Shown one piece after another: positions 1 through 8,720 of a DNA stretch of 64,000 nt (positions are counted from its first letter, which is position 1; every line of letters begins with the position of its first letter). The stretch comes from VAZQ01 sp034669045. GTDB lineage: Bacteria > Pseudomonadota > Alphaproteobacteria > Rhizobiales > Xanthobacteraceae. The notes below the pieces were generated by a model, which saw only the letters and a program-made list of their open reading frames with translations, had not been told where the DNA came from and made no database searches. The position numbers and the translations under genes were made by a program. The stretch is from NCBI GenBank assembly GCA_034669045.1, contig JAXDOD010000190.1:1-64000 (forward strand), read 5' to 3'.

Positions 1-293
1 GCCCCGGCGGCGCACGGCCAGCCGCTCCTCGCGATAGAGCCGACGGAGCTTCTTGTGGTTCATGATGATGCCCTCGCGCGTGAGCAGGATGTGCAGCCGG
101 CGATAACCGAAACGCCGGCGAACGGCCGCCAAGTCCCGCAGTCGACCCGCGCCGCAGCGTCGCAAGGCCGGCGGCTGCGATAGCGGACCGACGTGCGATC
201 GGTACAAAGCGTCGAACACGCCCGCCGCTCGCTGACCTCAAACGCAACACGAAGGTGAGCGACGGCCTCTCGCCTGGCGGCGGGCGTCACCAT
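1..293 (-). pseudogene. IS3-family transposase OrfB, N-terminal part, frameshifted and cut by window edge
   Basis: Reading starts at the ATG in the slippage run (VTPAARREAVAHLRVAFEVSERRAC) and continues into the conserved region before the DDE core. Around 150-165 the frame breaks: from there to base 1 the family sequence continues in another frame (RFGYRRLHILLTREG, then NHKKLRRLYREERLAVRRR). A one- or two-base indel therefore separates the two halves. The DDE core would lie beyond the left edge. The copy is probably inactive unless the indel is a sequencing error. Confidence 0.75.
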
Positions 294-559
294 TTTTTTG
301 CGGCGATATCCTTCAGCATCGCGTTGTCAAGCATCGCCTCAGCCAGAAGCTTCTTGAGCTTGGCGTTCTCGTCTTCCAGCGACTTCAGCCGCTTGGCATC
401 CGAGACCTCAAGGCCACCATACCTGGCCTTCCATTTGTAGAACGTTGCGCTGCTGATCCCGTGCTTGCGGCACACATCGGCGGTCGTCGTGCCAGCCTCC
501 TGCTCCCGCAACACTCCGATGATCTGCTCTTCTGTGAACCGGCTCGGCTTCATGTCCAT
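287..559 (-). CDS. IS3-family transposase OrfA
   Basis: This 90-residue protein has an N-terminal helix-turn-helix of the transposase_8 type (RFTEEQIIGVLREQEAG, then CRKHGISSATFYKWKARYGG). A short leucine-zipper-like segment (LKSLEDENAKLKKLLAEAML) follows, and the protein ends in DIAAKKW. OrfA binds the element ends and, by -1 frameshifting, is fused to the OrfB catalytic domain. Length and composition are typical of IS407-group OrfA. The frame reads GCA AAA AAA TGG TGA at its end, giving the slippery site. It appears intact although its partner is damaged. Confidence 0.88.
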   Translation of the reverse strand: MDMKPSRFTEEQIIGVLREQEAGTTTADVCRKHGISSATFYKWKARYGGLEVSDAKRLKSLEDENAKLKKLLAEAMLDNAMLKDIAAKKW

Positions 560-715
560 CCCTTTCCAGGTGATGGACTCTACCCATTTTTGGAGAGTTC
601 TCCGGGCTCAGGTCCAAATCCGCGGCGATCGCTTATTGGGATTCGTCCTGTCCTCATCGCGGCCGCGTGCATTTTCGACCGCTGCGGCCGTGAAGCCGCG
701 TGGTAGACGACGGTA

Positions 716-1018
716 TTGCATATAGTGCGCTTCAACCCGGAGGCGGCCGACGAGGTCGCCGCCTTCCAGTTTCATCCCTCTCAGACGCTCACACGCGAGC
801 CGGATGGATTTACGACTGTTTGCTTCCGCGCCGGCGGATTACGGGAGTTGGCATGGCATTTGTTTACGTGGGGCGATGCGGTCCAGATAATTCAGCCGAT
901 TCTGCTCAAAACAGTTATGTCAGATTTGCTTGCAGAATCGAGCCGGCCATTCTTAACAGCTGATTTGACCAAGCGTGCCACTCGCTCCGCGGCCGGCCAG
1001 GATTGCGGGGATGATTAA
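716..1018 (+). pseudogene. C-terminal fragment of a WYL-domain transcriptional regulator (WCX extension)
   Basis: The reading frame carries the end of a WYL/WCX regulator: a RFNPEAADEVA segment, QFHPSQTL, PDGF and FRAGGLRELAWHLFTWGDAVQI. In the family this is the C-terminal WCX subdomain following the WYL ligand-binding fold; such proteins (PafBC, BrxR and CapW types) often control stress or defence genes. The HTH and WYL core are absent upstream, where the IS element ends, so this looks like a truncation remnant. The last residues before the stop are out-of-family. It overlaps the end of the converging broken gene on the other strand. Confidence 0.6.
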
Positions 1019-1575
1019 ATACACCTGCAAAGATTCGATATTTTGGATCGATTTGGTAAAGGTAAGTCGTCCCTGTCGCTGGCTTCGGCTCAAATGCTCC
1101 CGGATACTCCCCGTGATCCGGTAACTTGTCCCATGCACGCTTGCTGAATACGAAATAACGTCTGGATGAATTGATGCGACCATTACCGGAAAGCTCTTGC
1201 GCGCCGCCGCCCACTGCTTCTCCGTAGGTGTGTCGCTGCTTTGCCGAGAGCCTCCTGAATATAGTTGCTGAAAGAAACGCGATCCCAAAATCGTCGTCGT
1301 TGATTGGGATCGAGCGAAGCCCCAGTTACAACTTCTTCAATATGCTTCAAAAATTGGTACGGTCCCAGTCCGTCCGTTAAATGTTCACTGGTGTACTTCT
1401 TTGTTGCGCCAGGATCGTACTCGCCATGATGTGAGTCGCCTAGGATGAGGAGTTTCAATCCCTTGTAGTAGCCCTTGGAATAGTCAATGCCTTTCCAGGG
1501 TTGAAAGTGAAGCTTACTGCCAGAGACCATTAATTTTTCTCCCAGCCACAAACTTTCCGCGTTTGCCATTGTCAA
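915..1575 (-). pseudogene. Uracil-DNA-glycosylase-like protein, broken by two frameshifts
   Basis: Three successive minus-strand frames join into one protein of about 215 residues. Part one (from 1575) has LLILGDSHHGE, FWDRVSFSNYIQ. Part two (about 1260-1150) has TPTEKQWAAARKSF and ASIHPDVI. Part three (about 1150-915) has FVFSKRAWDKLP, YRIFAGVFNHPRNP and SEWHAWSNQLLRMAG. The order GDSHHGE / NYIQ / FxKRAWxxLP / NHPRNP / WHAW recalls the uracil-DNA-glycosylase-like fold of unknown substrate; that assignment is inference from pattern. Two indels (near 1260 and 1150) inactivate it as read. Confidence 0.5.
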
Positions 1576-1716
1576 CCTACAACGGATGCGAGTCTATTCG
1601 ATGCAATCGCATGTGACCGCATCCTTCGACTCCAACCAGTAAATCATAGCAGCTCGTAAGAACAGGACGCACTTTGGACCACTCCGGTTCATGCGGCGAC
1701 GGTCCAAAACTGTCGA

Positions 1717-2109
1717 GTGCGACGAGCGCCACTCGAGGGCGGGGATTGCGCCGCCCGCGGCCCCCCCATTGCCTTGACGAACGCGACGTTCAGCGGCCTT
1801 GATGGTCGGCACGCGTCGTTCCTGGGCGAGATCGTGTCGCTCAATGTGATCACTCAGGCGGCGTTCGCCGATCCCGCCCGCAAGCACGGGCTTCTCGCTG
1901 CCGGCGCGATGGAAGCCATCAACGAATGGTCGTTCCAGCGCTATGATGAAGCCCTCCTGGACGACGGCGAGCCGATCGAAATCGCCCGTCATCTCGTCCG
2001 CATCACGGAGCAAGCAGCTCGTAAGACTGATGTATTGTCTGCACCACCGGTCGAGTTTTATGGAATTCGAGAAACCATTGATTTGCAACGACTTATCATG
2101 GTCTTATAG
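1717..2109 (+). pseudogene. TerB-C-like C-terminal fragment
   Basis: Residues around 1790-2010 read GRHASFLGEIVS, ARKHGLLAAGAMEAINEW and DEALLDDGEPIEIARHLV. This matches the C-terminal (TerB-C) domain pattern of tellurite-resistance-like TerB proteins that often accompany helicases in conflict or stress gene clusters. Nothing resembling the TerB core or its usual N-terminal half lies upstream, and the residues after RHLV are out-of-family. I read it as a stranded gene end. Function is not expected. Assignment rests on motif memory only. Confidence 0.45.
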
Positions 2110-2762
2110 GCATCATGAAAGCCGTACAATGACAAATGGTCCCGAGTAATTGTGACAGTGCCCGCTTTGCGATAGCTGACCGTGATATTGTGCCCCTTTC
2201 GCAAGGCGTCGAGAAGATTGGCGAACTCCACAGCGCCGCTGTCCACGTACAAATAACCATCCTTATTACCATTCTTCACCGACGCTCGAAACTCTTTCCC
2301 ATGCCCAAACAAATTGGTTTTTTCTCCAGCAGGGACAACTTCTGTAATCTTATAGCCAGGTTCGTATTGAACGATTTGGTTGGACCAACCGCTGTCGGTA
2401 GCCAAAACAACGAGCTGCGGCTCGGGTTGGCGCCCCTCATCCCCCCACTCCCTAAACAGGCCCTTTGTGGTTTGTATCTTGCAGCTTACCTGGCGATTAC
2501 TGGGGGTTCTCGCTTCAAACAAATCCCAATCTTTCCACCCATCAATACGCGCCCAAACTGTGGCCGCACCGCAGTTGCTTCCAGTGCAAGGACTTGGGCT
2601 TCCCTCAGGGAATAATGCTGTAACTTGGTCCAAACGATTTATGTAAACGTGATCGCTCGGAAATACGCCCCGCGGCCAAGAAATACTTTCGCAACGCTTG
2701 AGCGAGAAGACCAGCACCCTTTTGTTCTGGCGCGTCTGCTCGCCAATTGTCCAGTACGCCAT
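2058..2762 (-). CDS. Hypothetical protein, 234 residues
   Basis: This is an open frame with no recognised domain. It is rich in beta-type segments and has paired cysteines in SPCTGSNCGAATVW, which may form a disulfide. There is no obvious signal peptide from this start (MAYWTIGEQTRQ), so an N-terminal part could be lost upstream where another broken frame lies. The C-terminal run TITRDHLSLYGFHDAYKTM faintly recalls the end of IalB-like proteins, where a SLxGF segment closes the domain; this is a guess. It lies downstream of two other minus-strand frames of unknown function. Confidence 0.5.
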   Translation of the reverse strand: MAYWTIGEQTRQNKRVLVFSLKRCESISWPRGVFPSDHVYINRLDQVTALFPEGSPSPCTGSNCGAATVWARIDGWKDWDLFEARTPSNRQVSCKIQTTKGLFREWGDEGRQPEPQLVVLATDSGWSNQIVQYEPGYKITEVVPAGEKTNLFGHGKEFRASVKNGNKDGYLYVDSGAVEFANLLDALRKGHNITVSYRKAGTVTITRDHLSLYGFHDAYKTMISRCKSMVSRIP

Positions 2763-2824
2763 TTGTAAATACTATACCTTCCAGTGCCGTATATATGATT
2801 TTTGCGCCATCCGCGCCGAAGACA

Positions 2825-3097
2825 TTAGTAAATTCGTTGAACCGCTGTACGAGCGGGCCCCAGCAAACCGAATCTTGGCAGGCGTCCGCGAATATAGCCT
2901 AGCAGGGACCGTCGTAACTCAATATCGTTAGAGCGTAGAGCAATTCTGAGCGCAATCTCGAATACATTCAGTTCTTTTGCGAAAATTGGCCGATAGGAAT
3001 CGGTATCCCACTCGTGAAGTGCACGTACAATATCGCGGCTCGCCGCAGGCAGGGCTCCTTCCTTTTCTTCAATAAGCGCTTTTACTAAGAAAATAAT
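2825..3097 (-). pseudogene. Start-less open frame, possible C-terminal part of the upstream gene
   Basis: The frame has no start codon but reads as a coherent helical protein: FLVKALIEEKEG, ASRDIVRALHEWD, FAKELNVFEIALRIALR, LRRSLLGYIRGRLPRFG, ending VQRIY. It begins about where the upstream minus-strand gene ends in a different frame, so one indel near 3095 would join them into a protein of about 400 residues. No family recognised. Either it is the lost C-terminus of that gene or an independent remnant. Confidence 0.35.
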
Positions 3098-4020
3098 CTA
3101 TACGGGAGGTGCTGCCGCTCACCGGTCTGTCCCTCAACCTTGAAGAGTTGATCTGCCTTGGCGATAAGTTGTTTTCCGCGGGTCAGTTGCTCTCCGCTCG
3201 CAACTTTCGACTTGCCGGTCAGATTAGCAAGCGCCAGCAGCAGATCGGCGCGTATCAGCTCCCCCTGCGTCGGCCTATTGTCAACAATCCGAAATAGCGC
3301 CTCTGAAGCAATATAGAATTTATCGTCTCGTAGTCTCGTTCGTTCAATGACGTCGCTAATCTTTTTGAAATTTGCGACGTCGCTGTCGCTCTTAAGAGGC
3401 GTTGATTCCAAAAAGCTCAATGCCGCGTGAAAACCTCCAGCTACCGCAGCCGCTATTGCCGTATCAGGAATTACTTGCTCGACTCCGCTTTCGCGCCGGA
3501 GCTCTATGACCGATGCTAACGGATCACCTCTGTCTTTTAGTTCTTTGATCTTGTTAATTGTTGCTTTTGAGCACGGCCTATCTCGATTTCGGTCATCTCG
3601 ATCTCGGTTTCGATCGTCTGTGTCAGGTTGATCCATGTGATGGAATATACATGCATAAACTGCTTCCCGATCAGCTATTGGATCTTCGGCTAATTTCGAA
3701 AGCCCAGTCCCGACGGCGGTCGGAATACCGGTCCCGTCCGCGCCTATTCCGCCTGCAAACCGACTGTCTGCATCCACTACAGCCCGCTCGGATGCCTCAC
3801 GTGCAAGCAAAACCAATTCAAGTCGCGCCCGTCGGTCATTCTCAGCCGCCAATTTTCTCAGCCATTCAAAAGCGACCTGATTGTTATCGAGTTTCTCAAA
3901 GTTTAGTTTTGCAAGGAGGCGCGCCGCTTCGGGCCGCTTTTGGGTGTTCCATACCTCGACAAGCATCCGATGCGCAGTCCCGAAATCATTGATTGCAATC
4001 GCCCTTTCGAGCATTCTCAA
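3085..4020 (-). CDS. Helical-repeat (TPR/Sel1-like) protein of unknown function
   Basis: This 311-residue protein is rich in alanine and leucine, with helical pairs of TPR or Sel1 spacing near the N-terminus (AIAINDFGTAHRMLVEVW, RPEAARLLAKLNFEK, NNQVAFEWLRKLAAEND). A low-complexity DDRNRDRDDRNRDRP linker occurs near residue 140, and more helices follow. No signal peptide is visible, and the N-terminus may be truncated because an IS remnant begins just upstream. The C-terminus probably continues in another frame (remnant at 2825-3097). A scaffold role is plausible from the fold; nothing more specific can be said. Confidence 0.5.
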   Translation of the reverse strand: MRMLERAIAINDFGTAHRMLVEVWNTQKRPEAARLLAKLNFEKLDNNQVAFEWLRKLAAENDRRARLELVLLAREASERAVVDADSRFAGGIGADGTGIPTAVGTGLSKLAEDPIADREAVYACIFHHMDQPDTDDRNRDRDDRNRDRPCSKATINKIKELKDRGDPLASVIELRRESGVEQVIPDTAIAAAVAGGFHAALSFLESTPLKSDSDVANFKKISDVIERTRLRDDKFYIASEALFRIVDNRPTQGELIRADLLLALANLTGKSKVASGEQLTRGKQLIAKADQLFKVEGQTGERQHLPYRLFS

Positions 4021-4061
4021 TCATTGGCTCGATTTCTTGACGCAGCGAGGGAATATTCCAG

Positions 4062-4440
4062 TTGCTCAGAGCATTGGAGAGACGGAAGTTTACCCGCGAG
4101 TTCAAGCTTGAGGGTGTGCGCCTGATCAAGGAGCGCGGCGTTTCGTATGTGCAGGCCGCAGAGATTTTGGCGTGCATCAGTCGGTACTACGGACCTGGTG
4201 AAGGCGTTTGCGGACGATCCGCAGCCTGCGTTCCCCGGGCAAGGCCAGATGAAGCCTGAGCAGCTGGAGATCGCGCAGTTGAAGCGCGAGGTGGCCAAGC
4301 CGAAAGCCGAACGAGACATCCTATAAATAGCCGCGGCCTACGTCGCGAAGGAATCGACGTGAAGTTCGGTTTCATTGCGAAGCACCGGGGGATCTGGCCG
4401 ACGGATTACTCACACCGCAGGCACGCGGGTTCGACGTGTT
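4062..4440 (+). mobile_element. Degenerate IS3-family transposase remnant (orfA plus orfB start)
   Basis: The plus strand reads RRKFTREFKLEGVRLIKERGVSY, then after a frame change VKAFADDPQPAFPGQGQMKPEQ and LEIAQLKREVAK, followed by an orfB-like start MKFGFIAKHRGIWPT. This is the HTH and coiled-coil layout of IS3-type OrfA. It contains frameshifts, stops, and an orfB that ends after about 25 residues. It is a different lineage from the IS3 element at the left edge. No inverted repeats were identified. Confidence 0.7.
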
Positions 4441-4695
4441 GTATTTCAAGAGTCGAGAACATGGGTGCATTCCTGACATTTGATTATCGCGCCCCGAGTT
4501 TCGCGCCCGTCAAGGGCGCCCACTGGACGCCGGCTCCGCCGGTCCTCGACCCTCTGACCGGCGCGGTCGGGGCCGCGTATCAAAGGTGTGCCGGCTCCGC
4601 GGAAAAGTGCCCATGCCTCACCACGGAAAAGGACCACGGTGGCTGTAACACCGAACCGCTCCCCTCGCTGCCTCGCCCTGTGTTATACTGAAAGC

Positions 4696-4947
4696 ATGGC
4701 CAAGATTTTCAAAGAGGCTGTCGAAGAAGTGGCCGGCCTGCCTGAGGCTGACCAGGAAACGATCGGACGGAGACTGCTGTCTCACGTCGAGAAGCTTCGA
4801 CGACTTCGCGTGGAGATCGATATCGGTATGCGCTCACTTGATGCCGGTGCGGGCGAGGAACCCGATATCGAGGAGTTTATCCCCAACAAGGCAAGTATGG
4901 CCGAGCCTAGGCTACCGGTCACATGGTCGTGCACGCGGCCGGTGTGA
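4696..4947 (+). CDS. Putative antitoxin of a ParDE-type toxin-antitoxin pair
   Basis: The start MAKIFKEAVEEVAGLPEADQ, the body ETIGRRLLSHVEKLRRLRVEID and the tail LDAGAGEEPDIEEFI match small alphaproteobacterial antitoxins that precede ParE/RelE toxins. The last residues (after about 65) are out-of-family, so the C-terminus was probably altered by rearrangement. A good -10 element (TATACT) lies only a few bases before the start, suggesting near-leaderless transcription. Toxin pieces are found downstream at 5056-5165 and 5240-5330, but no intact toxin gene. The antitoxin is probably orphaned. Confidence 0.6.
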   Translation: MAKIFKEAVEEVAGLPEADQETIGRRLLSHVEKLRRLRVEIDIGMRSLDAGAGEEPDIEEFIPNKASMAEPRLPVTWSCTRPV

Positions 4948-5055
4948 ATACCGCTGAACGCATCGTCCGTGAAATCGCCGAGGTCTGCACCCTAAAGAAC
5001 ATCCCTTTGCCGGTCGATCGCGGAGTGAAATCCGACCGGAACTTCGCTCCGCTTT

Positions 5056-5165
5056 AGCCAGCCCGCATGTCGTGTTTTATCGCGTGAAGCGCAATGCGCC
5101 TGAAATCGCGTTCGTGTGATTGATGAACGGCAGGATACTGATGAGGTCATTCTAAATCGAGACGC
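5056..5165 (+). pseudogene. ParE-type toxin, C-terminal remnant
   Basis: The translation ASPHVVFYRVKRNAPEI continues after a one-base shift as RVIDERQDTDEVILN. This is the final beta hairpin of ParE/RelE-like toxins (HVVFYRV...I.RVLH/DERQD pattern). The N-terminal helices are not directly upstream; they appear instead downstream at 5240-5330. An indel lies near 5118. Non-functional. Confidence 0.5.
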
Positions 5166-5239
5166 CTCCACGCGGATTTTCTGACGCAAATTTCCGGTGC
5201 GCCGGGTCAAGGCAATGACGGCGCTCGTCAATGATATCA

Positions 5240-5330
5240 AGGACGACGGGTCGCCGGAGGCTCGCACCGATCTCAAGCAAATCTGGACCTATTACGCCAC
5301 CACCGGATTTGAAATATTTCAATCAAACGC
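5240..5330 (+). pseudogene. ParE-type toxin, N-terminal remnant
   Basis: The segment SPEARTDLKQIWTYYATTG matches the N-terminal helix of ParE-like toxins (LSPEAxxDLxxIWxYxA). It lies after, not before, the C-terminal piece at 5056-5165. Either two different toxin genes were each truncated or one locus was rearranged. It stays open for only a short distance and has no start codon of its own in a good context. Confidence 0.45.
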
Positions 5331-5372
5331 AACAGTGACGACAACAATGAGCTTCAACACTTGCCTGAGGCG

Positions 5373-6345
5373 CTACCGCGACGCCGCGTAGTGCGCGAGC
5401 GCGGCGATGTCGGGGTCGGCGGCCCCTGCGACGGCGCCGCTCATGATCGTGTCGGCGCCGGAGCGCGGATTGTCGCGGAACTGCTAGAGCGCCATGGCCA
5501 AGTAGTCGACGCGCTGCTTAGCGATCCGCGGAACCTGATCCTCGCCCGGCGAGCGTCGGCAGGTGGCATGACCCGCAGCGCTTCTGGGCGGCAAGTTCGG
5601 CGCCGCGTCGGTCCAGCGCGGCCGGGGATTTGGGATTGCGCAAATATCTCTTGTCGACGGTCCAAGGCCGCGTGAGTGCATTGTCGATCACTGTAATCTC
5701 ATCGTGAAGGACGTTTGAATCCGCCTTGTCGAGCTGGATGCGCTCCTTAAAGACGGACTGATTGTCGAAGTGCAGAGGTAGACCCGTTGAATCGTATGCC
5801 CGATGCCCCCTGAATGGACCGCGTGTTTCAACTTCGAGTAAGCTATAGCGGCCGTCGCCGTTCTCATCGATCCATTTGCCGATCGAATAGCCTGAATAGC
5901 TAGGTTCGATATCTTCAGGCCAATCACGACCGTCGGTAAATATTCGGCGAAGGTGATCTGTTGATCCGCCGGTCAAGATATAGGTGCCATGCGGTGTAAC
6001 GACAATTTCCATCGGACTACTTGCGACCATCATAAATGGCATCCCGGCAGGGTGACATTTGGCATGCTCTATCCAGTTGCCTTGCCCGCCATTTGCCTGG
6101 TCAGCAATGCTGTCCTCAAGAATCTTCTGATACTCGGGGGTGAGTGGAGCTTGCTGCCCCAAACCCCATGGTTTGGTTTGATCGAAAGAAGGCTGACCGC
6201 CAAGCGCGGGGTCAACCCACCTTAGCCACGCACCCCTCCAATCGGGGTACTTTGGATCGTCCACCGCCTGCACACTGCAGGCCGTCATCGTTAGTCCAAA
6301 GGCTAGTAAAGCTTTAATTATGCACGTCCAGCGCCCGTTCAGCAT
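5373..6345 (-). pseudogene. Chimera: secreted protein N-terminus joined to a cytochrome c C-terminus, frameshifted
   Basis: Residues 1-235 or so form a secreted protein of a widespread proteobacterial family. It has a signal-like start (MLNGRWTCIIKALLAFGLTMTACSVQA), then PDWRGAWLRW, GQPSFDQTKPWGLGQQAPLT, a PHGTYIL segment, and DEITVIDNALTRPWTVDKRY. The family normally continues for about 60 more residues. Here it instead runs into RRGAELAAQKRCGSCHLPT, a CxxCH haem-c motif. After a frame change near 5555 it reads QVPRIAKQRVDYLAMAL and ends like a class I cytochrome c (ALAHYAASR). A deletion probably fused two genes. Confidence 0.65.
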
Positions 6346-6412
6346 GACCGTCCTCTCTCAATCCAGATAGCTTGCTTTGATTGAAACACACAGCCGTCTG
6401 CGATTTCCATCG

Positions 6413-6586
6413 TCAGATGATTGAGCCAACGGTGCTCAATTGAACTTCAAACAGCCCTGCGGCGCCGGGAAAGCCAAGAAGCAACAATCCGGTCCGCCGT
6501 ATCCTGCCATCCTGCTGCGCCCGCGCCGCCATCGGCCCCCCAGCCGCCGGGCCGCGGAGAAGGGTGATGAACTCGCGTCGCCTCAT
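6413..6586 (-). pseudogene. N-terminal stub of an ABC-type substrate-binding protein
   Basis: From 6586 the frame reads [10 protein letters not shown], then MAARAQQDGRIRR and GLLLLG. This is the very common start of rhizobial ABC transporter substrate-binding proteins (DUF534-like, [25 protein letters not shown] pattern), including the RRREF signal. Only about 35 family residues remain before the sequence becomes unrelated, so the mature domain is missing. Confidence 0.6.
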
Positions 6587-6788
6587 GGCGTCAATTCGTA
6601 ACTCGATCCTGGGAGGATAAAGGGTCACGTCCCTGCCTGAAGGGAAAAGCATATCAGGGTCTCCGACCCGAGTATGTGACCTACTTCACCTATGGAGAGG
6701 ACAACTTCACAGGTCCGATGAATGCCCCGAAGTGGCCGCTTTGGGTCAAAAGCGGTAAACCTCAAAGTGAGCATAGCACTTCCGGTAT

Positions 6789-7740
6789 TCATCCGAAAGC
6801 CGACATCGCCGGCACCGTGCCGCTGGATGCTTTCCTGTCCGAGGTGATGCAGCGTTCGGCTACCCTGACCGCCGTACGCAAACTTGTATCCTTACGCGTG
6901 ACGGAGCGGGTGCATCGGGAAACGGCACCGTTGTACTCGTCGGACACGAGTATCGACCCGTCGGCCATCTGGAAGACGTATGACGGCCGGCCGTAGAACT
7001 CGTTCTTGGCCTCGTCGAGCAGCCCGGTCATGAACGGCGACAGCGTGGCCTTCGCGCCCTGGACCTTGGCCATCAGCACGTCGTAGCCGGCCTTCTTCTC
7101 CCGGTTCCAGGAGCCGTGCCGGGCGATAAAGCCCACGTTCTTGTACTGCGCGGGAAACATGGCGCCGGCGTAGAATGTGATGCCGAGCGGGGCGGAGTGC
7201 GGCTTGGTAAGCGCCGCCGGCAGCACCACGCCGGCGCAGGGGTTCGGCCGCTTGATGTCTTTGTCGGGAATGCCGTTGGCGTGGCAATAGGGGAAGCCGA
7301 AGCTCGAGCCTTCCTGGCCCTTGCCGATGCGGTTGAGCTCGTCCTGCGGCCCGTCGTTGCCGGCCCAGTCGCGGCCGTGGTCGAGGAAGCACAATTCCTT
7401 CGTCACCGGGTGCCAGTCGAAGCCGACTGTGTTGCGCACCCCGCGAGCGACGATCTCCTGGCCGGTGCCATCGGCATTGTAGCGGCGGATTTGCCCGTGG
7501 GTGCCGGGATTGACCTCGCAGACGTTGCAGTTGGAGCCGACCTGCACGTACATCTTTCCGTCGGGCCCGAATGCCACGTATTTCCAGTTGTGATGGATCG
7601 TGTCGGGGAGATTGTATTTGTCGGTCAATTCGACCGGATCGCCGGGATTGTCGAGCTTGTCTTCGATGTTGTCGTAACGCAGGGCCGGTTCTGGCCCAAC
7701 CCGGACGACGTGATCGGCTTCAAAAGAGTCCGCTAATGGG
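6789..7740 (-). pseudogene. PQQ-dependent sugar (sorbosone-type) dehydrogenase, truncated at both ends
   Basis: This is a large piece of a six-bladed beta-propeller quinoprotein of the glucose/sorbosone dehydrogenase family. It shows HHNWKYVAFGPDGKMYVQVGS, ARGVRNTVGFDWHP, FLDHGRDWAGND, FGFPYCHANGIPD, IARHGSWNREKK and DGSILVSDEYNGA. Family members are periplasmic, about 400 residues, and begin with a signal peptide; here the first blade and signal are missing. The end diverges after DEYNGA (expected xIYRI) into unrelated residues. The upstream frame is open to about 7735 (ADHVVRVGPEPALRY), without a start. Confidence 0.7.
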
Positions 7741-8198
7741 ATTCATGCAGACTTGACCAGCGTGCGCCTTAAGCGTCGCTTTTGACCCTAAAGTTCGGGC
7801 TATTGAGCGGGCGGGAGTAATGCGCAGCGCAAAAAAAGTCCCGCGCGAGGCAGAGCTGAGATGAGACGTCAGTCAGTAGGCATCAATGCAAAACATGAAA
7901 ATCGGAGGGCGCCAGGCACACGTCCTCCTTTGACCAATGATGTAGCCGCTTGCAGTAGGGCAGTACGTTTTCGCTTTGAAGGCCGGCAGAGCGGCAAAGC
8001 TGCGCTTGTCAGTTTCGATCCCGGTCGGAATTACGTGCCGGTGCGGGAGCATTCGATCATGAGTTTCAGCATGATGGAGTCTCCTTCCATACCTCCGGGC
8101 TAGGGACGAAAAGGTTAACAAATGGTAAAGGCCGCTGCGAGAGCGGCCGGTCCAGTAAGGTCCTACAGTCCCGACTTCATACAGGGTGCTCACCACAA
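7741..8198. other. Intergenic stretch without a recognisable gene
   Basis: Short open frames occur on both strands but none shows family motifs, a ribosome-binding site with a convincing start, or consistent codon use. It separates the sugar dehydrogenase remnant from a weak hypothetical frame. Confidence 0.4.
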
Positions 8199-8567
8199 GT
8201 GGCCCTAAGGAGACGAGTCAGCGTGACACTTCAGCTATTCGAGGAAGACCGACTAAATCGCGCCCGCTCCAGTAAGGAGTCCTTGCCCGAACCGAAAGCC
8301 GTTAATGGAGTCTTGATCGAAATTGGTTATGAGCGAGAAGATTCCAAATCGCGGGTGTTTGTTATGATGATAGCTCTAACCTGCACAGTGTGCGGATTGC
8401 AGGCCAAACATCAATTGGCGTCCGGCACTGCCGCCACCACTACGTTCGACTCAACGGCCTTCCGCGAAAAGTGCGCGGCACCTCATGCTTCGAAATCGTT
8501 TGATTGTCCGAACCTCAACAAGACAATTGCAGCAGCCGGGCGTGAAGGTCACATACTTTCGGCATAG
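8199..8567 (+). CDS. Weakly supported hypothetical frame, 122 residues
   Basis: The frame is open with no recognised domain. The middle (MMIALTCTVCGLQAKHQL) could be an internal start followed by a hydrophobic stretch, and three later cysteines are spaced FREKCAAPH and SFDCPN. It has no clear ribosome-binding site and sits in a degraded region, so it may be non-coding. Confidence 0.25.
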   Translation: MALRRRVSVTLQLFEEDRLNRARSSKESLPEPKAVNGVLIEIGYEREDSKSRVFVMMIALTCTVCGLQAKHQLASGTAATTTFDSTAFREKCAAPHASKSFDCPNLNKTIAAAGREGHILSA

Positions 8568-8597
8568 CTATTGGAAACGAAGGGTGGAGTGCTGGCG

Positions 8598-8720
8598 CTA
8601 CTCGTCGCCCGCAACCTCCTCCACGAGGCCGACGATGCGGCGCCTGAGCTTGGCGTCCTTGATCCGCATGAATGCTTTGGTGAGCGCAAGCCCGTCCGCG
8701 GTCGCGAGGTAGTTAGTCAC
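8598..8720 (-). pseudogene. C-terminal tail of an XRE-family transcriptional regulator
   Basis: The minus frame reads TNYLATADGLALTKAFMRI, then KDAKLRRRIVGLVEEVAG and ends DE-stop. This is the characteristic end of alphaproteobacterial XRE regulators (FMRIKDxKxRRRIVDLVE). The helix-turn-helix is absent upstream, where another frame takes over. It is a stranded gene end. Confidence 0.55.

Larger units (their letters stand above)
1..615 (-). mobile_element. IS3-family (IS407-like) insertion sequence, cut by the window edge
   Basis: An orfA/orfB pair on the minus strand has the layout of IS3-family elements: a short HTH/leucine-zipper orfA and a larger overlapping orfB. A run of seven A residues at 293-299 (minus-strand reading) sits at the end of orfA and fits the programmed -1 slippage site that makes the OrfAB transposase. 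The orfA-side end is probably near 595-615, where a CCGGAGA/TCTCC-type end sequence is seen. The other end lies outside the window, so neither terminal repeats nor target duplication can be checked. Confidence 0.8.

Noticed and set aside
5361..5675. Plus-strand open frame over the cytochrome c fragment
   Set aside because: The minus strand carries recognisable cytochrome c sequence; the plus frame is its shadow.
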